A stretch of 5,729 bases of DNA, taken from NCBI GenBank assembly GCA_031258355.1, contig JAIRMZ010000032.1:1-5729 (forward strand), read 5' to 3'. The notes below the pieces were generated by a model. That model did not search any database. It saw nothing but the letters and a program-made list of their open reading frames with translations, and was not told where the DNA came from. The position numbers and the translations under genes are program-made. The stretch comes from Holosporales bacterium (lineage in GTDB: Bacteria; Pseudomonadota; Alphaproteobacteria; UBA3830; JAIRMZ01). Positions within the stretch are counted from its first letter, which is position 1, and the number at the start of each line of letters is the position of its first letter. Below are positions 5,500 to 5,729 of this stretch, in pieces.

Positions 5500-5729
5500 G
5501 TGCAAATTGTCCTACATCAAGGAGATATTCCTGACGGGTTGGTCTTTCCTGAAGGGGTGGCCATTGATACAGAAGCAATGGGACTGAAAATTGGGCGCGA
5601 TCGCCTCTGTCTTGTTCAGCTTTGTGGAGGAGATAATGTTTGCCATCTTGTCCAAATCGCCCATTCTCCTAGCCCCGCTCCTCACCTGACACATCTCCTT
5701 GCTGATCCGCAAATTTTAAAGATTTTTCA
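5500..5729 (+). CDS. rnd: ribonuclease D, N-terminal part (cut by window edge)
   Basis: RNase D is a 3'-5' exoribonuclease of the DEDD family that trims tRNA precursors and other structured RNAs. The visible 76 residues begin MQIVLHQGDIPDGL. Motif Exo I is seen at VAIDTEAMGL, with D23 and E25 as the first two metal ligands, followed by the typical RDRLCLVQLCGGD and CHLVQI, then HLTHLLADPQILKIF leading toward Exo II. The exonuclease domain begins directly at the N-terminus, as in the short alphaproteobacterial form that lacks or has reduced HRDC domains; the C-terminus is out of view, so length cannot be confirmed. The start is GTG, chosen for the strong TAAGGAG and the family-like N-terminus. 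It lies 14 bases after tRNA-Leu on the same strand. Confidence 0.9.
   Translation, partial: MQIVLHQGDIPDGLVFPEGVAIDTEAMGLKIGRDRLCLVQLCGGDNVCHLVQIAHSPSPAPHLTHLLADPQILKIF

Overview
The window looks like a piece of a bacterial chromosome carrying housekeeping genes, most likely from an alphaproteobacterium. Three things point that way: a ClpX N-terminus with the Walker A variant GPTGCGKT followed by LLAQTLAR, a short-form RNase D that begins directly with its exonuclease domain, and a canonical rod-type mreB-mreC-mreD cluster. The moderate GC content and somewhat small MreC and MreD would fit a lineage such as Holosporales, but that is a guess. No mobile element, integrase, CRISPR array or phage gene was seen.

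Layout. Positions 1-470 (minus) hold the first 156 codons of clpX, cut by the left edge. Upstream of it on the same strand are a tRNA-Thr(UGU) at 600-675 and a 540-residue membrane-anchored enzyme of the alkaline phosphatase/sulfatase fold (732-2354). A divergent intergenic region of about 100 bp, rich in short inverted repeats, separates that gene from mreB (2455-3498), mreC (3502-4335) and mreD (4322-4765) on the plus strand. These three are tightly packed or overlapping and form an operon. rplI (ribosomal protein L9, 4800-5285, minus) converges on mreD, with a hairpin between them. Upstream of rplI, and divergent from it, is tRNA-Leu(CAG) (5400-5485, plus). It is followed after 14 bases by rnd (RNase D), which starts at GTG 5500 and runs off the right edge.

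How the genes fit together. MreB, MreC and MreD are the cytoskeletal and membrane parts of the elongasome. The divergent sulfatase-fold enzyme faces the outside of the membrane and might modify an envelope polymer or lipid, but its substrate is unknown. The other genes serve protein turnover (ClpX), translation (L9 and two tRNAs) and tRNA 3'-end maturation (RNase D).

The most interesting points are gene-order oddities and regulatory structure rather than a new multi-gene system. tRNA-Leu is physically coupled to the gene for a tRNA-trimming exonuclease. The uncharacterised envelope enzyme sits next to mreB across a repeat-rich promoter region. Several genes are separated from their usual partners: clpX from clpP, rplI from rpsF-rpsR, and mreBCD from mrdA-rodA. 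Base composition also steps from about 41% to about 53% GC around the sulfatase-mreB boundary. I did not find convincing evidence of a wholly undescribed system.
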